A program made the position numbers and the translations under genes. Shown here in pieces: positions 36,829 through 48,522 of a stretch of DNA of 64,000 nt (its first letter is position 1; each line of letters opens with the position of its first letter). The notes under the pieces were generated by a model. It saw nothing but the letters and a program-made list of their open reading frames with translations, did not search any database and was not told the DNA's origin. Where the stretch lies: NCBI GenBank assembly GCA_015680685.1, contig MNCI01008280.1:4955-68954 (forward strand). The letters run 5' to 3'. This DNA is from Gnetum montanum. Lineage: Eukaryota > Streptophyta > Gnetopsida > Gnetales > Gnetaceae.

Positions 36829-38150
36829 TTACTTTTTGTTTGGGCTCTCAGGTTTGTAGATTAACATGGCCCCGAAAGAAAAGGTTTCATAAATGATGTA
36901 AGACCTTTCCCACAATTTCTGAAACTTAGTTTGTTGAGGTACATGTATGGGGTTCTAGTAGAGGACCTTATCTCCCTATTAAAATTTTACTTTCATAATT
37001 CTAAGGGCATGGCACTTTTTGCTAAATGTCTTGTGTAACTTATTACATGATAGGACCACTAATCGATTTTCATCTAGCAAGTTGAGATTTATTAATCTTT
37101 ATTTTTGTGCTAAACTTAATTCAAGGTTAAGGTCACATGTTGTTGAAAGTGTATAGAGCTTGGATTCAATAGGAAGAGTCAATAATTTTCTATACACCAA
37201 CTCATAGGGAGAATAACCTATAGGGAGCTTCTAGGTGGAGTGGTAGGACTAGAGGGCATCATTGAGTTTCATGCTCTAGTCTCTCTCATATTTGCTAACT
37301 ATTCTCATTAAGATCTTAGTGATTTCCTTATTTGTAACCTCAACTTGACCATTGGTTTGGGGGTGGTAAGGTGTTGTTAATTTGTGTTGAACCCCTAAGC
37401 ATTGCATAAACTTCTAAAAGGTAGTACCTATAAAATTGGTTCTGTTGTTAGAAATTAGTGCACGTGGTACACCAAACTTGTTTACAACATTCTATTGTAT
37501 AAACCAAGTAGCAGTAGAAGATGTATAATTTGTGACAACTGCTGATTTTACCCATTTTGTGTAGTAATTAATGACGATGATTATGTACACCTTTCCATTT
37601 AACATGGGTATGATCCATGAAGTTAATGCTTGAGATGTTGAAGGATTTCAATGCTTGAATCCACTATTGAGGTCTCTCCATATGAGTGTTCATTCCACCA
37701 TCCTTGAAGTTAATGCAATGTTCACAAGAGTTGACAAATTGGTGAGCATCCTTGAAAAGTGTTGGCTAGTAATATCCTGCCATCAGGATCTTAATGGCTA
37801 TGCATCTTCCTATATAGTGGCCCCCACAAGAACTCTCATGAGAGTCCTAGAGAAAATGTCATTGATTAACATTAAAGACACACCAATGAACTAGGCCATC
37901 AAAACACATCTTGTATAGGTGCTCATTGATCTTCATGAAGTGTTTCACTTGATGAAGAAACTATTGTTTCTTTTTTGTAGTGTAACTCTTGTGGCATCTT
38001 TTGAGTGAGAAGATAGGTGAGAATGCCATCATACCATTTAGGCTTAAGGGGTAATTATTTAGTTATAGCCCTGACAAAGAGAAGTTCATCATGAAACTGA
38101 TCAGACAATGGACTTTCTTCCTCTTTATTGTCCCATCTCAACCAAGAAAA
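36829..38150 (-). pseudogene. Integrase of element C, broken
   Basis: On the minus strand TPYHPQTNGQVEVTNKEI (about 37370-37321) is the hallmark around the third catalytic position of Ty3/gypsy integrases. GYSPYELVYRK follows near 37220, and the C-terminal GDKVLY...TKFQKLWERSYIIYETF ends at TAA (36829-36831). Integrase inserts the cDNA into the genome. Stops occur every few dozen codons. Upstream parts (zinc-binding region) are recognisable only weakly. It is the last pol domain, as in Ty3/gypsy order RT-RH-IN. Confidence 0.72.
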
Positions 38151-38199
38151 GTGGTCAACAATCACATTCTTACTTCCCTTATGATCTACTATCATAAGA

Positions 38200-38560
38200 T
38201 TAAATTTTTACAAGATCACTAGCCACCATATGACATGGGGGCTCACCGTTGGCTTATTCATTAGGAAGAAAATTGACCTATGGTTTGTGTGCACGAACAC
38301 CTTATGTCCAAGCACATAGTGCCTAATTTTCTCTAAGTTAAACACCACTATCATTAATTCTTTTTTTGTGATGGTGTGGTTTAGATGCACATCCACAATA
38401 CTTCAACTTGCACAATGGATGTAATAAGAATGTTTTTGATCATCTAACTATGTAAGCATAGCCACCAAGACATAATTTGATGCATCTATCATGATGTGAA
38501 ATGATCTAGACTAGCTTGATGCTTGTAGAATTGGAGTTTCTATGAGTTTCTCTTTTAGCT
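38200..38560 (-). pseudogene. RNase H of element C, broken
   Basis: Minus strand: TITKKELMIVVFNLEKIRHY, LGHKVFVHTNHRSIFFLMNK and a PHVIWWLVIL end. This matches the Ty3/gypsy RNase H stretch usually reading TEKELLAVVFALEKFRHYL...VHTDHAAL. The aspartate of VHTDH is Asn here. It degrades the RNA strand of the hybrid during reverse transcription. Located directly after RT and before integrase. Confidence 0.75.
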
Positions 38561-39440
38561 ATTGGAATGCATTTTCAAATTCCTTAGTAGACACAAATGG
38601 AGCATATTTTTTTATTAGCTCACCAACAGTTTTGTGAACTTAGAGAAATTCACCATGAATCTTTGGTAGTAACTAGTATGTCCAAGGAATGACCGTACAT
38701 CTTTTATAGTTGCTGGTTAACAAGTAATTACTTAGATAATCGTAATATTTTCAAGGTCAACCTTAATCCCTACTTGTGAGATTCTGTGCCCCAATATAAT
38801 GCCCTCTTGGACCATTAGATGGCTCTTCTACTAATTGAGCCAAAGGTTCATCTTCATACATCTTTTAAGCACTTGCTCAAGGTGGTCCAAGGCTTGCTCA
38901 AATGTAGGCCCATAAGTGGAGAATTCATTCATGAAGACTTCCACCCTACTACAAATCTACTACAGAAAAATACTCAAGATGAGGCATTAGAATGTGGTAG
39001 GGGCATTACACAGGCCAAATGACATCTTTCGATACACAAAAGTCCCCTAGGGACTCGTTAATGTTGTTTTTTCCTAATCCTCTAGCATAATCTAGATTTG
39101 ATTATAGCTAGTATAACCATCTAGAAAACTATAATAGCAATGCCTAGATATGGTTTCTAACACTTGATCCAAAAATGGAAATGGATAGTGATCTTTAAAT
39201 GTTATCATGTTCAATAGCCAAAAGTCGATGCAGACCTACCAGTTACCACCTTTTCTTGGAATAATCACGAGTGGGCTAACCCACTTACTATCCATAATGG
39301 GATAGATAAACCTTTCCTTGAGAAGTTGTTAGATTTCTTCTTTGATGATATTCTTCAATTTGAGATTCAACTGCCACTGCAGCTACGTCTTTTGCTTCAT
39401 GGCCACATTAATGTAGATACAATGCTAGCATAGCCTAGGA
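38561..39440 (-). pseudogene. Reverse transcriptase of element C, catalytic residues lost
   Basis: Minus strand, broken frame: KWVSPLVIIPRKGGNW, VCIDFWLLNM, YPFPFLDQVLET, YSFLDGYTSYNQI, GTFVYRKMSFGLCNAPTTF, VFMNEFSTYGPTFEQALDHL and VQEGIILGHRIS. The order and wording fit Athila/Tat-type Ty3/gypsy RTs. The catalytic YMDD block reads FMNE (about 38917-38940), so both aspartates are replaced. Stops are frequent. Confidence 0.8.
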
Positions 39441-40430
39441 TCAATCCTTGTGAGTTTAGGATATGACCAAGAAAAGGCCATTGGCTATTTATTGACAATC
39501 TTTAACAACATCTATTTCTATTCAAGAATAAGATTGGCATTGATTATTACTAGCTTTCCATTTTTTAATAATACATATTCCATGCCAATAAGTAGAGTTT
39601 TTAAATCTAATGGCTCTTGTTTAAAATTTTTAGAGATTTCCAATTCTTTCCAATGGTATCATCATTTGGATCATCAAAGAGTTGGTGATGAACTTACTCC
39701 AGTTCATCCATGCCTTCTATGTAGGCAGATGTTAGGCTCTCTGAAAGTTCCATGCAAAGTGTTGAGCTACTCTTAGGGTTAGCTATCAACCATTGGATGT
39801 CCTCCTAGTTTGTGATTGTTGTATACAAGCACCTTTGAATTTTAGATATATCAGCACACTGACTGCATGTTTTGATAGATATACTATTAATGACCTATAG
39901 TTTTTGCACATAGTTACACCTTGTATCATTGTATGCTATTCATGGAAATTTCTCTCTTGATCTTTCCAAATGCATTCTCTTTAGAGATTTCAAGCGAAAG
40001 ATCTTGAATCCCAAATCGTGCATCAACAATGCTCAGCCAAGCCCTTTCCATAATGATTGGGAAGTATCCCTTGCAATTGTCCACTCAAATCACCAAGAAA
40101 TTGATAGGGTAGGAACACTCATAAATGATGGCCACAGTATCCTCCACAAGTTCCAAGGGAGTAGTGATGAATTGATAGGCCAAATTGAGATAGATATTGC
40201 TCTTCTTGAGTGGAGGTACGTTCCAGACTTTATACATCTCATGGTAAATTAGATTAACACTAGAATATGAATCTAGAAGAGCCTTGCAAGGCTCATTCCT
40301 AGAAATTTGAAGGTAAATAAGGGGACTTCCAAGATTAGATAGTTTCATGGCATGGTGTCTAGATTTTATCCAATCAATTATCACATAAGTTAACATGACT
40401 ATATGTACTTTGGAAGGTGTTCAGTTTGAA
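39441..40430 (-). pseudogene. Protease region of element C, active site altered
   Basis: Minus strand, SPLIYLQISRNEPCKALLDS then YSSVNLIYHEMYKVWNVPP (40396-40085). The retropepsin active site DSG reads DSY (40265-40273). The same block in element E keeps DSG. The aspartic protease would cleave Gag-Pol. The downstream half to about 39441 aligns with the MGRAWI region of element E. Confidence 0.7.
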
Positions 40431-40559
40431 GGGGACTCAAATGGATTAGAGGTAGAGGAAGATAGAGAAGCAAGGTTGCCAACTATAGGTGTATGTGAGG
40501 GTTTAGTTAGGCTATTGGTTTGGAAGAAAGGTATTTTGTGTGATCTAGTTTCTAAACCA

Positions 40560-42450
40560 CTTAGCTAAAGATTTGTCTATAAGTTAATAGCCCTCATTGC
40601 GTTGCATTGTTGTGGCTGAGGTAGAATTTCTTCCTACATTGATGGAGTAGGTGGTAACTGGATTGAGGGTGGAGGGCATATGGAGAATGATGTGAAGGAT
40701 GATAGGAATATGAGATTTCTCCTATTGTAGATGGAGAATGAGTTATGTAATTCTCTAGAGGGTAGTAGTGATGTTGGAAGGTGGCATGACTAGAAAATTC
40801 ACACAAAAAAATGGGTTGTTGAACATAGTACCCATATGGATCTGGTTGTTGGTAAGGGTACTACTACCTTAGTGGTGGCATCCCCCATGACTATGAGTGC
40901 TAACACTACTAGTACTACTTATATGACTGTGGTAGAGCTTCACTTGTATAGTAGGTTTATTATTGGTGGAACTACTTAGGATTGCCTTGAGGATAAGACA
41001 ATCTTCTAGGTGCCTACTTTTTTACCAATCTAGGATTCAGAGCATACACCCTAGATTGTTGCAACTATGAAATAATGGGGCAACATCCCCTAGGATGTTC
41101 ATAATGGTATAAGTCACACCAACTTTCATCATCTAATTTAGTCTGCACAACTTCTTCTACTGCAGCAACTTTGCCCTTGTCCCTTTGTTAGGCATGTTTA
41201 GCTTCTTCTTGCCTCTTGCGGTTATGATCACTACTTTGCTCTCTTGATTCTCTTGGGATTTTTAGAGTAGTTTGGAATTTTTCATTCAATGAATGTCACA
41301 TTCTATCTACCTTGGCTGAAATTTTAGACATAGATTTTTGGATTTGCAAGGTTTTTCGTTGCACCAATTCATCAAGAGGTGACTCCTCCTCGTTGTCACA
41401 AAAGAAAACCTTCCTCTTTCTGATGGAAGGATCCCTATTATATTTTTATGCACCTTTTCATTTCCTTAGCTCTCCTTTTTTTGCTACCTGCTATATCAAC
41501 CTTTGTATTTGATGGACTCTTAATTTTGATAGTCTTCCTTAGGCATAGATCCCAAGAGTTCTTCTCATTTCTGATTTGGATCCATCTCTGATGTGGTGAA
41601 GTTGTTCCCGCTAGGAATAACCATGGACAAGGCATTAATGTATGAGAGAATAGTATCTACCAATGGTGGCATCCAAGGATTCATGTGTTTCTTGCTTCAA
41701 TCCTTGGATCTGCCTTCTTAGATTAGACACTCAAGAGTACGTTTGATATTTATCATTGAACAACTCTAGTATTATACTCCACTTGCAAATGGATTTTGGT
41801 TTCAAGAACTAATACCAGGTTTATGCTTCCTTGATGAGTGTCTTGGGAAATATCTTTAATTTTTACCAATCATTTTCAATATTCCATAAGGCACATGCAT
41901 CATGAAAAGGTTGAACATGTGTTTGCAGATCAGATTTATATCCCCCCTCAAATCTGAAGATATTATTCATGTTAAGTCACTTGATCTGACTATCTTTCAC
42001 ATGCTTGGTTGGAATTTTTACTACCTTTGCAATGTTTAGCATACTTTGAGTGGCAAGAATAGGCTCATCAGTATCATTATTTTGATGACACTTGTGATGT
42101 ACTCTACTACCACTTCATTCATGTTGGTCTCTACAATTATCATTATGTTGTTGTTTATCTTCATCATGGTTGTTCTTTCTATGGCATTTGTCAGAACCAG
42201 AAGAGGAAGAAGATATAGGCAAAGAGGGCAAAGAGGGAGGAGGACTATTACTACTATGGTGTTTGCTACCTCCTCTATGCTTTTCATGACCATGTTAGTC
42301 AGCTTTTTTATCATGTTGATGCTTGCCCAAGCCCCTACATTGACTCCCACTTTTGACTAAAAGTGGATTCTTGATAGTGGACTACAAATTCAAGTTCACA
42401 CTCCCATTATCAATGTCAAGGGATGGAGAATGTTCATGCTAAGAACCCCT
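40560..42450 (-). pseudogene. gag of element C, broken
   Basis: Minus strand: GGYKSDLQTHVQPFHDACAL, then KLKIFPKTLI, FLKPKSICKW, NLRRQIQGLKQETHESLDAT (about 41700) and SEMRRTLGIYA (about 41550), the same order as the gag core of element B. The C-terminal region carries the PPT-like CATCCCCCATGACT (40879-40892, plus view). Multiple stops. The plus-strand ORF at 42046-42360 and its mirror are shadows of repetitive codons. Confidence 0.68.
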
Positions 42451-42997
42451 AGAGGGAGGATTCTCATTGTCATATTCGTTAAGTAGGAAAAAGGGATTGG
42501 TAAACTATTTTTCCTTCATATCCTCATCATGCTTCACCTGGTGTTAATCTCTCCTGTGTTATGTTTCAGTGGGATGGTAGTCCTAGTAGTTATGATCATG
42601 CACAACATACTCTTCTTAAAGATCCTAGATGCCCAACCTCTTAAGAGTTTGGAGTAGCATCCTAGGCATAGTTCAATCAGGAGGCATTACAATGTTGCCC
42701 TCCATATCTCACCAACATAGTTATTCATCATGACGCAGAATGAAGGTGAAGTCAGGCACATACTCATTTGGATGAGTATAAACCACGCTGCATTCTTGAG
42801 GCACTAGTGGTTTGGTATCATTACACCTATGAGAAGAAGATATTTTATAATTAAAATAACATATTAGTGTGCTTAAATTATTATATTTATTTTGAGAATG
42901 ATTTTGATCTTAGGGTTCATCCAATGATGCTAATGATTTTCACTATGCTTAGATGGCACACGTTTCAAATAAAAAGAGTACATGGAAATGGCGTCAA

Positions 42998-43830
42998 TGA
43001 TGAGCTGTAGGTACTCCTATGCTCAACCATACGAATCACTAAGAGTTCATGCATGATTCAGTTGAATTCCATGAACCCTTTGTCTTCTAGTACACTAGCC
43101 TCTAGGAAGTGAACTTTCCCTAATAGTCATTCATTATCTTTCCAATTACACTTGTGATATACAAATGTATGGTTAACTGTAATCGAGGCATATGATTTTT
43201 ATTATTTTTATGTTATATGTTTTGGGTGCTTAAAATATAGGATGAAAGGAATGAAGTAATTTAATTGCTAATTTAGTCTAACTAATCAATGTCTAACTAA
43301 TCCTAACATAAGTATCCAGTCCCACTTTTCATACACATCCTGAACATGTATAACACTACTAGGTTACCAAACATTAAGCATTACTAGGATTACCAAGTGT
43401 CATGCGCATGCTCAAAGTGGTTGTACTTATGTGCTTAATTAATCACTATTTAATCTAGCTTAATTACTTAAAATCATTAACTAAAATTGCCAAAAACATT
43501 GAATGCATGAGAAAATATTTAATCTAGTAAAAGTGCTACAAGGTTTATCAAAAAGCTCATCTTTGTTGCCACACACACTACCGTGCTTAGGTACAACAAT
43601 GCTCAAATAAAGATTTGTACACTCAATGACTCTTGCTGCAAGCACTTGGGAAAATATTTTAACTTTGGAAAAGAAAAATTGCAAGAGCTCTACTACACTA
43701 TGACTAATATGACTCTAAAATTGTGCGCCAAAGTGTTATATTTATAGGTCAACACACATCCTACAATATCAGATATCTAACATCACTTTTGGGTCCCTAA
43801 TATTAGAGCTAGTCAAAATACACTTCATCA
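42998..43830 (-). repeat. 5' LTR of element C
   Basis: 833 bp; sense start TGATGAAGTG, end CAGCTCATCA. TATAAATA at 43746-43739 on the minus strand. U3 GATATC motifs partly decayed. Inner side followed by TTGACGCCATTTCC, a degraded tRNA-Asp-like primer site. Confidence 0.82.
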
Positions 43831-43835
43831 ATCCA

Positions 43836-44640
43836 CCATGTCAATGCTTTTTCCATGTTGATTGATTTATAGTGATCTTAACTTGCTTCTCCATAATCAA
43901 GCAAAACTTTTCTTATAGTCGATGGAGAAGAATTAGCTTTAAAAATCAAAGGTAGTGAGTGAGGAGTCCCCATTGAAATATAGAACATGGGATAAATGAT
44001 ATTTCTTGTGTAGATTTCTCGAATTCAACCAACAATAGAAACCAAGATTTAAATCATCATTCATTTATGATTAATCTACCATCTTTGATTTTTGTGATGA
44101 CTTTTTCCATTCACATGTACTACATGCAAGGATATCCACTTGCCACTCGAGATGTGTTTATTCTATATCCACTTGCAAACTTATAAAATTTTTCAACTAG
44201 ACATCTATTTCTTTCATTTTCTTAATATCATTTACAATTAATACTATTAAGAATCATTCATTTTTTATTAATTTGCCATCATTGATTTATGAAATGATTT
44301 TTTTTCGTTCACATGCAACACATGCAAAGACATCCACATGCTACTAGTGATGTATTTCTTCTATATCCATTTGTAAATTAGATAATGTGTTTGTTCTTTG
44401 TAAATTGGATGATGTGTTTCTTCTATATGCACTTGCAATTTGAATAAAAGTTTTCAACCAAACATATCTATTTCTTTTTAAATTAATGTCTACGGACATG
44501 TGCATGTTTACAATTAAAGTTCACTAAAGTTTTAACAAACAGAAATTAATTTAATACTTTGTACAATATCATACAAAAATATTCCAAATTAACAAGAAAA
44601 AGAAGAAAAAAGAAAAACTGTTGAAAGAACCACTTAACCC
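43836..44640. other. AT-rich flank with imperfect tandem duplication
   Basis: About 44055-44260 and 44262-44470 are two diverged copies of a unit with AATCATTCATTT...TTAATCTACCATC...GATTT, CACATGNAACATGCAA and TTCTATATCCA(C/T)TTG. No gene recognised. It leads into the promoter side of the TIR-type fragment. Confidence 0.45.
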
Positions 44641-45043
44641 TTTTAAGTAGTATGCCTAATAAAGGTAATCACATGCGCTGCTGTACGTAATGCGGTTAAC
44701 GTTGATAATTTTATCACAGTACCATTGGTAGTGGGTTACGCGTCGCTTGTCAACATTGGAATCTTGACAAATTTTGCACCCGTGAAAGGATACACACGAA
44801 AATGGTGCTTCAAGCAGGAGCGTAACTTGAAAACGCTTGAAAGTTGAAACCGCTGGATTGGCATTGCTAATTTACTGTCGTCTTTGAATTCTCTGCGACT
44901 TGATACAGCCCTCTTTGTGAGTTGGACCAAAAACCTAACGACTGGGAGTTGGATCTGATGAACTCCGACATCCACCAGAAAGGTTTACAGGGAATCGTTA
45001 TGAAAGAGCCAGATCCAAAACTGTAATCATCAGGGCAAGGAAA

Positions 45044-45545
45044 ATGCAGCCAGTGCAGTTAGAGCCTCGTTTTCCAGATGAGAGTGGAGATGTGGGTTCA
45101 TGCTTAGGCTCTAAGACTGCTGTGTTCATCAATCACAGAGGCCCTGATACCAAGCATACCATGGCCTATCACTTGTATGATCTGTTCCGAGACAGAGGCT
45201 TTCTAGATAAAGAAAAGTTTCAGGGTGAAGACTCTATGCCAGTGGTGATAGAAGAAGCCATTAATTGTTGTGAGGTGCATGTTTGTATTTTTTTCAAGTA
45301 GATATGCAGAGTGGGCGTCGTGTCTGGAAGAGCTGGAATTGATCCTGAACAGATACGAGATCGGCACATCATTATTGATTCCAATCTTCTACGATGTAGA
45401 ACCCTCTGATGTTTGACATCTGAAGGGAACTTTTGGGCAGGGTTTTGAGAAGCACAGGTGCAGATACAGCAGTGAAGTCATTGAAAAGTGGAGAGACGTT
45501 CTATTCAAGGCATCCAACATCAGCAGGTACGAGCGTAAAGGGTAA
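45044..45545 (+). pseudogene. TIR-domain gene fragment (resistance-type), broken
   Basis: TIR domains act in plant immune receptors and as NAD+-cleaving enzymes. From ATG 45044: SKTAVFINHRGPDTKHTMAY, LYDLFRDRGFLDKEKFQGED and IEEAINCCEVHVCIFF. A frameshift in a T run near 45295 leads to RYAEWASCLEELELIL (with the conserved Glu of the TIR active site), IPIFYDVEPSDV, an in-frame TGA in place of Arg, then GTFGQGFEKHRCRYSSEVIE and KWRDVLFKASNISR. A GT donor (CAGCAG/GTACGA) lies near 45524. So only the first exon is recognisable and it has two disabling changes. No NB-ARC or LRR follows before the copia element. Two W-box-like TTGAC/GTCAA cores lie about 280 bp upstream (44750-44770). Confidence 0.78.
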
Positions 45546-45784
45546 GCGTAAAAACTACTGGAGCATGAAATTTACAAAATCAAAATTTTATGTTGTTTTA
45601 ATTTTGTCTTGGGGGCATTAGTTTACCGTGACTTGACAGATCGCATGTTTATAAATATTTTTCAATATCTTAGCATATAATTCATTTCTCATCCAGTTTC
45701 CGTTCCATATTAGGTATTTTAAAACAATTCATTTCAAAAGATGAAAGGAACAGGACGTACACCTGAACTTCTTTTCTGTCCAAA

Positions 45785-46303
45785 ATGTTAAGTTTCCTAG
45801 TGTTTGCTTTGCATCTTTTGAAATTTTTGTTACCAGAGATTAATCAATATTTTACAAGAAAAGGAAAGTACTCATCAGATGGGTCCATACGGGATGATTA
45901 TCATTATTCTGTAAAGGCAAAAGTAAACCCGTGTCTGTTTCCCAGGTTTGAAGAAAGGGTGACGCACATCGTAGCTAACTACACGTCATTCGGGGTTTTC
46001 CTATATTCAGCCAATAATCATGAGCAGCAACAGCTCCCTAAAGGATCCTATACCTGCATAATCTGTTTTATCAGTGCAGTTTACGCTAAAGATTTTGCAG
46101 ATAATATTTCCCCGCCCTTATTTTTATTTCAACCTCATTTGGTTGGGGATGACATAGTGAAGGGTGAGGTTAACTTCTACCATTTTAATATTGGTGAGCA
46201 AATAAATTTTGGTCTATCCTTTGTCTCTGCATCAGAAGAAGGGTCACAAACTTCCTTCAAAATTAGAAGTCGAAGAAGAATTGGCCATGATTATGCAGTG
46301 TAG
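45785..46303 (+). other. Unrecognised 172-residue ORF downstream of the TIR fragment
   Basis: Open frame with protein-like texture: hydrophobic start MLSFLVFALHLLKFLL, then KYSSDGSIRDDYHYSVKAK, RFEERVTHIVANYTSFGVFL, QLPKGSYTCIICFISAVYA and FGLSFVSASEEGSQTSF. It may read on past TAG through EGIIKEGWMICVRKASHVAS (46304-46370). I recognise no family. It could be a remnant of a later exon of the TIR gene or a separate gene fragment. It lies in the same orientation, about 240 bp past the TIR exon. Confidence 0.3.
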
Positions 46304-46761
46304 GAAGGCATTATAAAGGAAGGTTGGATGATTTGCGTACGGAAGGCCTCACATGTGGCATCAGATATGGCATTAGCAATTGATCCAGCTGTGGCATTAG
46401 TTAGAGAAGTGAACAGAGCCTTTTATTCAGAATTGCGGCACCAACGCTTGGTTTCTCGTGCATGGAGTCAGCTCTCTCTTTTCAAATTCTCAGCGCTCGA
46501 CGTTGCAAACTGCAAAATAACGAAGACTTACCGTCACTGCAACACCTGGATTATGGTGAGGATTTGGTTTTTTTTTTTTTATTTGTTTTTTCTTTTCTTT
46601 TTTACTTTACTTATTTAATTTTTATTATGACTACTAATACAGTCGCTTGACGTTGACGTTGACCTTGAATTTACAAATTCAAACCGATAGAAGAGACAGG
46701 CTTGAAATGCAAGAGAAGGAAGTGCCTTTTCTAGGTGATCATGCATTGGCATTGTTGGCAT

Positions 46762-47062
46762 TGCTGGCCATGGTTATCCTGCTAAATTTAGGCTATGGTT
46801 ATTAAAATAGCGGATGATTATTTAGTTATTTAAGGGACCTCCCTCACCTCAATTTTTGTACCCATCACATACATCCCCTTTCTATCCCATTCTTACATTC
46901 TTCTATTGCCAGAGAGAGAGGCTTCTTCTTGTTCTCTCCTTGTGATAAACAGAGAAGCTTGTTATTTCCATTTTGGATAATAAGATCCTTTTGCATTTGT
47001 CTATGGTTCCATTGCTCTTTATTTTCATCTCATTTCATATTTTGCTGCCAGATCTGCTAACA
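46762..47062 (+). repeat. 5' LTR of copia element D
   Basis: 301 bp, TGCTGGCC to GCTAACA. Closely matches 50754-51095, which carries an extra tandem copy of a CTGCTAAATTTAGGCTA-type unit at its start. Confidence 0.88.
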
Positions 47063-47063
47063 G

Positions 47064-47078
47064 TGGTATCCTAGGTTC
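47064..47078 (+). promoter_or_regulatory. Primer binding site of copia element D
   Basis: TGGTATCCTAGGTTC one base after the LTR. It resembles TGGTATCAGAGC, the initiator-tRNA-Met site usual in plant copia elements, with changes in the distal half. Confidence 0.6.
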
Positions 47079-47123
47079 ATAGTCCGTGGAAGTGTTGCAG
47101 ATCGTGCATACAAATTTTACAAA

Positions 47124-48522
47124 ATGGTTAGCAAATATGAAATAGAGAAGTTCAATGAAAACAACTTCACATTGTGGAAAATGAAGATACAGACAATTTT
47201 GTGTAAAGATAATTGCTTAGCAGCTATTGGAGAAAGGCCACGAGAGGTCACAGATGACGGCAAGTGGAATGAAAAGAATCCTCAAGGGAATGTGTCAAGT
47301 ACTTCGTATCATGGTGATGTTCTATATAGTGAGGCAACTATTTGCTGAAGGTATATATAAGCTCATTGATGCTTGGATCTTGGATTCAGGAGCAACATGG
47401 CACATGACCTCTCGAAGAGAATGGTTTTATCACTACAAACCAATCTCAGAAGGATCTGTGTACATGGGAAATGATCATGCTTTGAAAATCGTTGGTATTG
47501 GTACTATGAAGATAAAGATGTATCATGGCACGATTCGCACCATACAAGAGGTACGACATGTGGAGGGCCTAAAGAAAAATCTACTGTCTTTAGGACAACT
47601 AGATGATGTTGGGTGCAAAACTCATATAGAGAATGGGATCCTGAAGATTATCAAAGGTGCGCTTGTGGTAATGAAGGTAGAAAAGGTTGCTGCAAATTTG
47701 TACATGCTTATGGAAAACACACATCAAGTGGGAGAGTCTTCTATTGCATCAACTAGTTTGGAAGAAGAATTGATGATGTTGTGGCATCGAAAGCTTGGTC
47801 ATATGTCAGAACAAGATTTGAAGATTCTCGCTAAACAGAGACTACTTCCTGGGCTCAATTTGGTATGTTTACCATTTTGTGAGCATTGTGTTACTAGTAA
47901 GCAACATAGATTAAAGTTTAGCACATCAACAGGTAAGAGTAGAGGTATCTTGGACTTGCTGCACTCTGATGTTTGGCAAGCACCAGTGACTTCCCTAGGA
48001 GGAGCAAGATACTTTGTATCTTTCATTAATGATTTCTCCAGGAGATGTTGGGTGTATCCAATCAAAAGGAAGGTAGATGTCTTTTCAATCTTCAAAGTTT
48101 TTAGAGCGCAAGTAGAACTTGAGTCCGAACAAAGGATTAACTGTCTAAGGATAAATAATGGAGGAGAATATAAAACTGATGAATTTAATGCATTTTTTCA
48201 ACAAGAAGGCATCAAGAGGCAGTTCACAGTGGTACACACTCCTCAACAAAATGGAGTGGCAGAACGGATGAATAGAACCTTGTTGGAAAAAACAAGATCA
48301 ATGTTGAAGGCTACAAATCTAACCAAGTCATTTTGGGCAGAAGCAGTTAATACGGCCTGCTATTTAATCAATTGGTCTCCATCAACTACGATTGGTCTAA
48401 AAACACCAATAGAAATGTGGACTAGTAAGCCAGTTGTTTATTCTCATCTTCATACATTTGGAAGTTTTGTGTACGTGATAGTAATGACCAAGTGGAGAGA
48501 TATCATGCAAGATTGTTGGTAA
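47124..48522 (+). pseudogene. Copia gag start, protease and integrase (element D)
   Basis: The gag start MVSKYEIEKFNENNFTLWKM runs about 50 residues, then a deletion and frameshift lead into a 431-residue ORF (47227-48522). Protease: WILDSGATWHMT (active-site DSG intact). GAG-pre-integrase: LMMLWHRKLGHMSEQDL, with FCEHCVTSKQH as the zinc-binding end. Integrase core: LLHSDVWQAPV, LRINNGGEYKTDEF (usually LRTDNGGEY, so the second catalytic Asp is Asn) and TPQQNGVAERMNRTL (catalytic Glu present). It stops after LHTFGSFVYV, where an estimated several hundred bases joining integrase to RT are missing. Confidence 0.88.

Larger units (their letters stand above)
33099..43830 (-). mobile_element. Element C: autonomous-type Ty3/gypsy relic (Athila/Tat-like)
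   Basis: 10.7 kb, minus strand, with LTRs at 42998-43830 (5') and 33099-33978 (3') and an eroded target duplication ACCCA (33094-33098) / ATCCA (43831-43835). In sense order: gag, protease, RT, RNase H, integrase, a long 3' non-coding part, polypurine tract. All genes carry many stops. The LTRs differ visibly from each other, so it is old. It hosts a solo LTR (35483-36213). LTR type and gag match A, B and E, so it represents the helper type for those pol-less forms. Confidence 0.85.

Noticed and set aside
42036-42360. Overlapping 104-residue ORFs on both strands
   Set aside because: They mirror each other over simple ATT/ATG-rich codons inside the broken gag of element C; no family resemblance.
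47064-47090. tRNA gene after the copia LTR
   Set aside because: Only a primer-site-like match of about 8 bases; no cloverleaf or internal promoter boxes.
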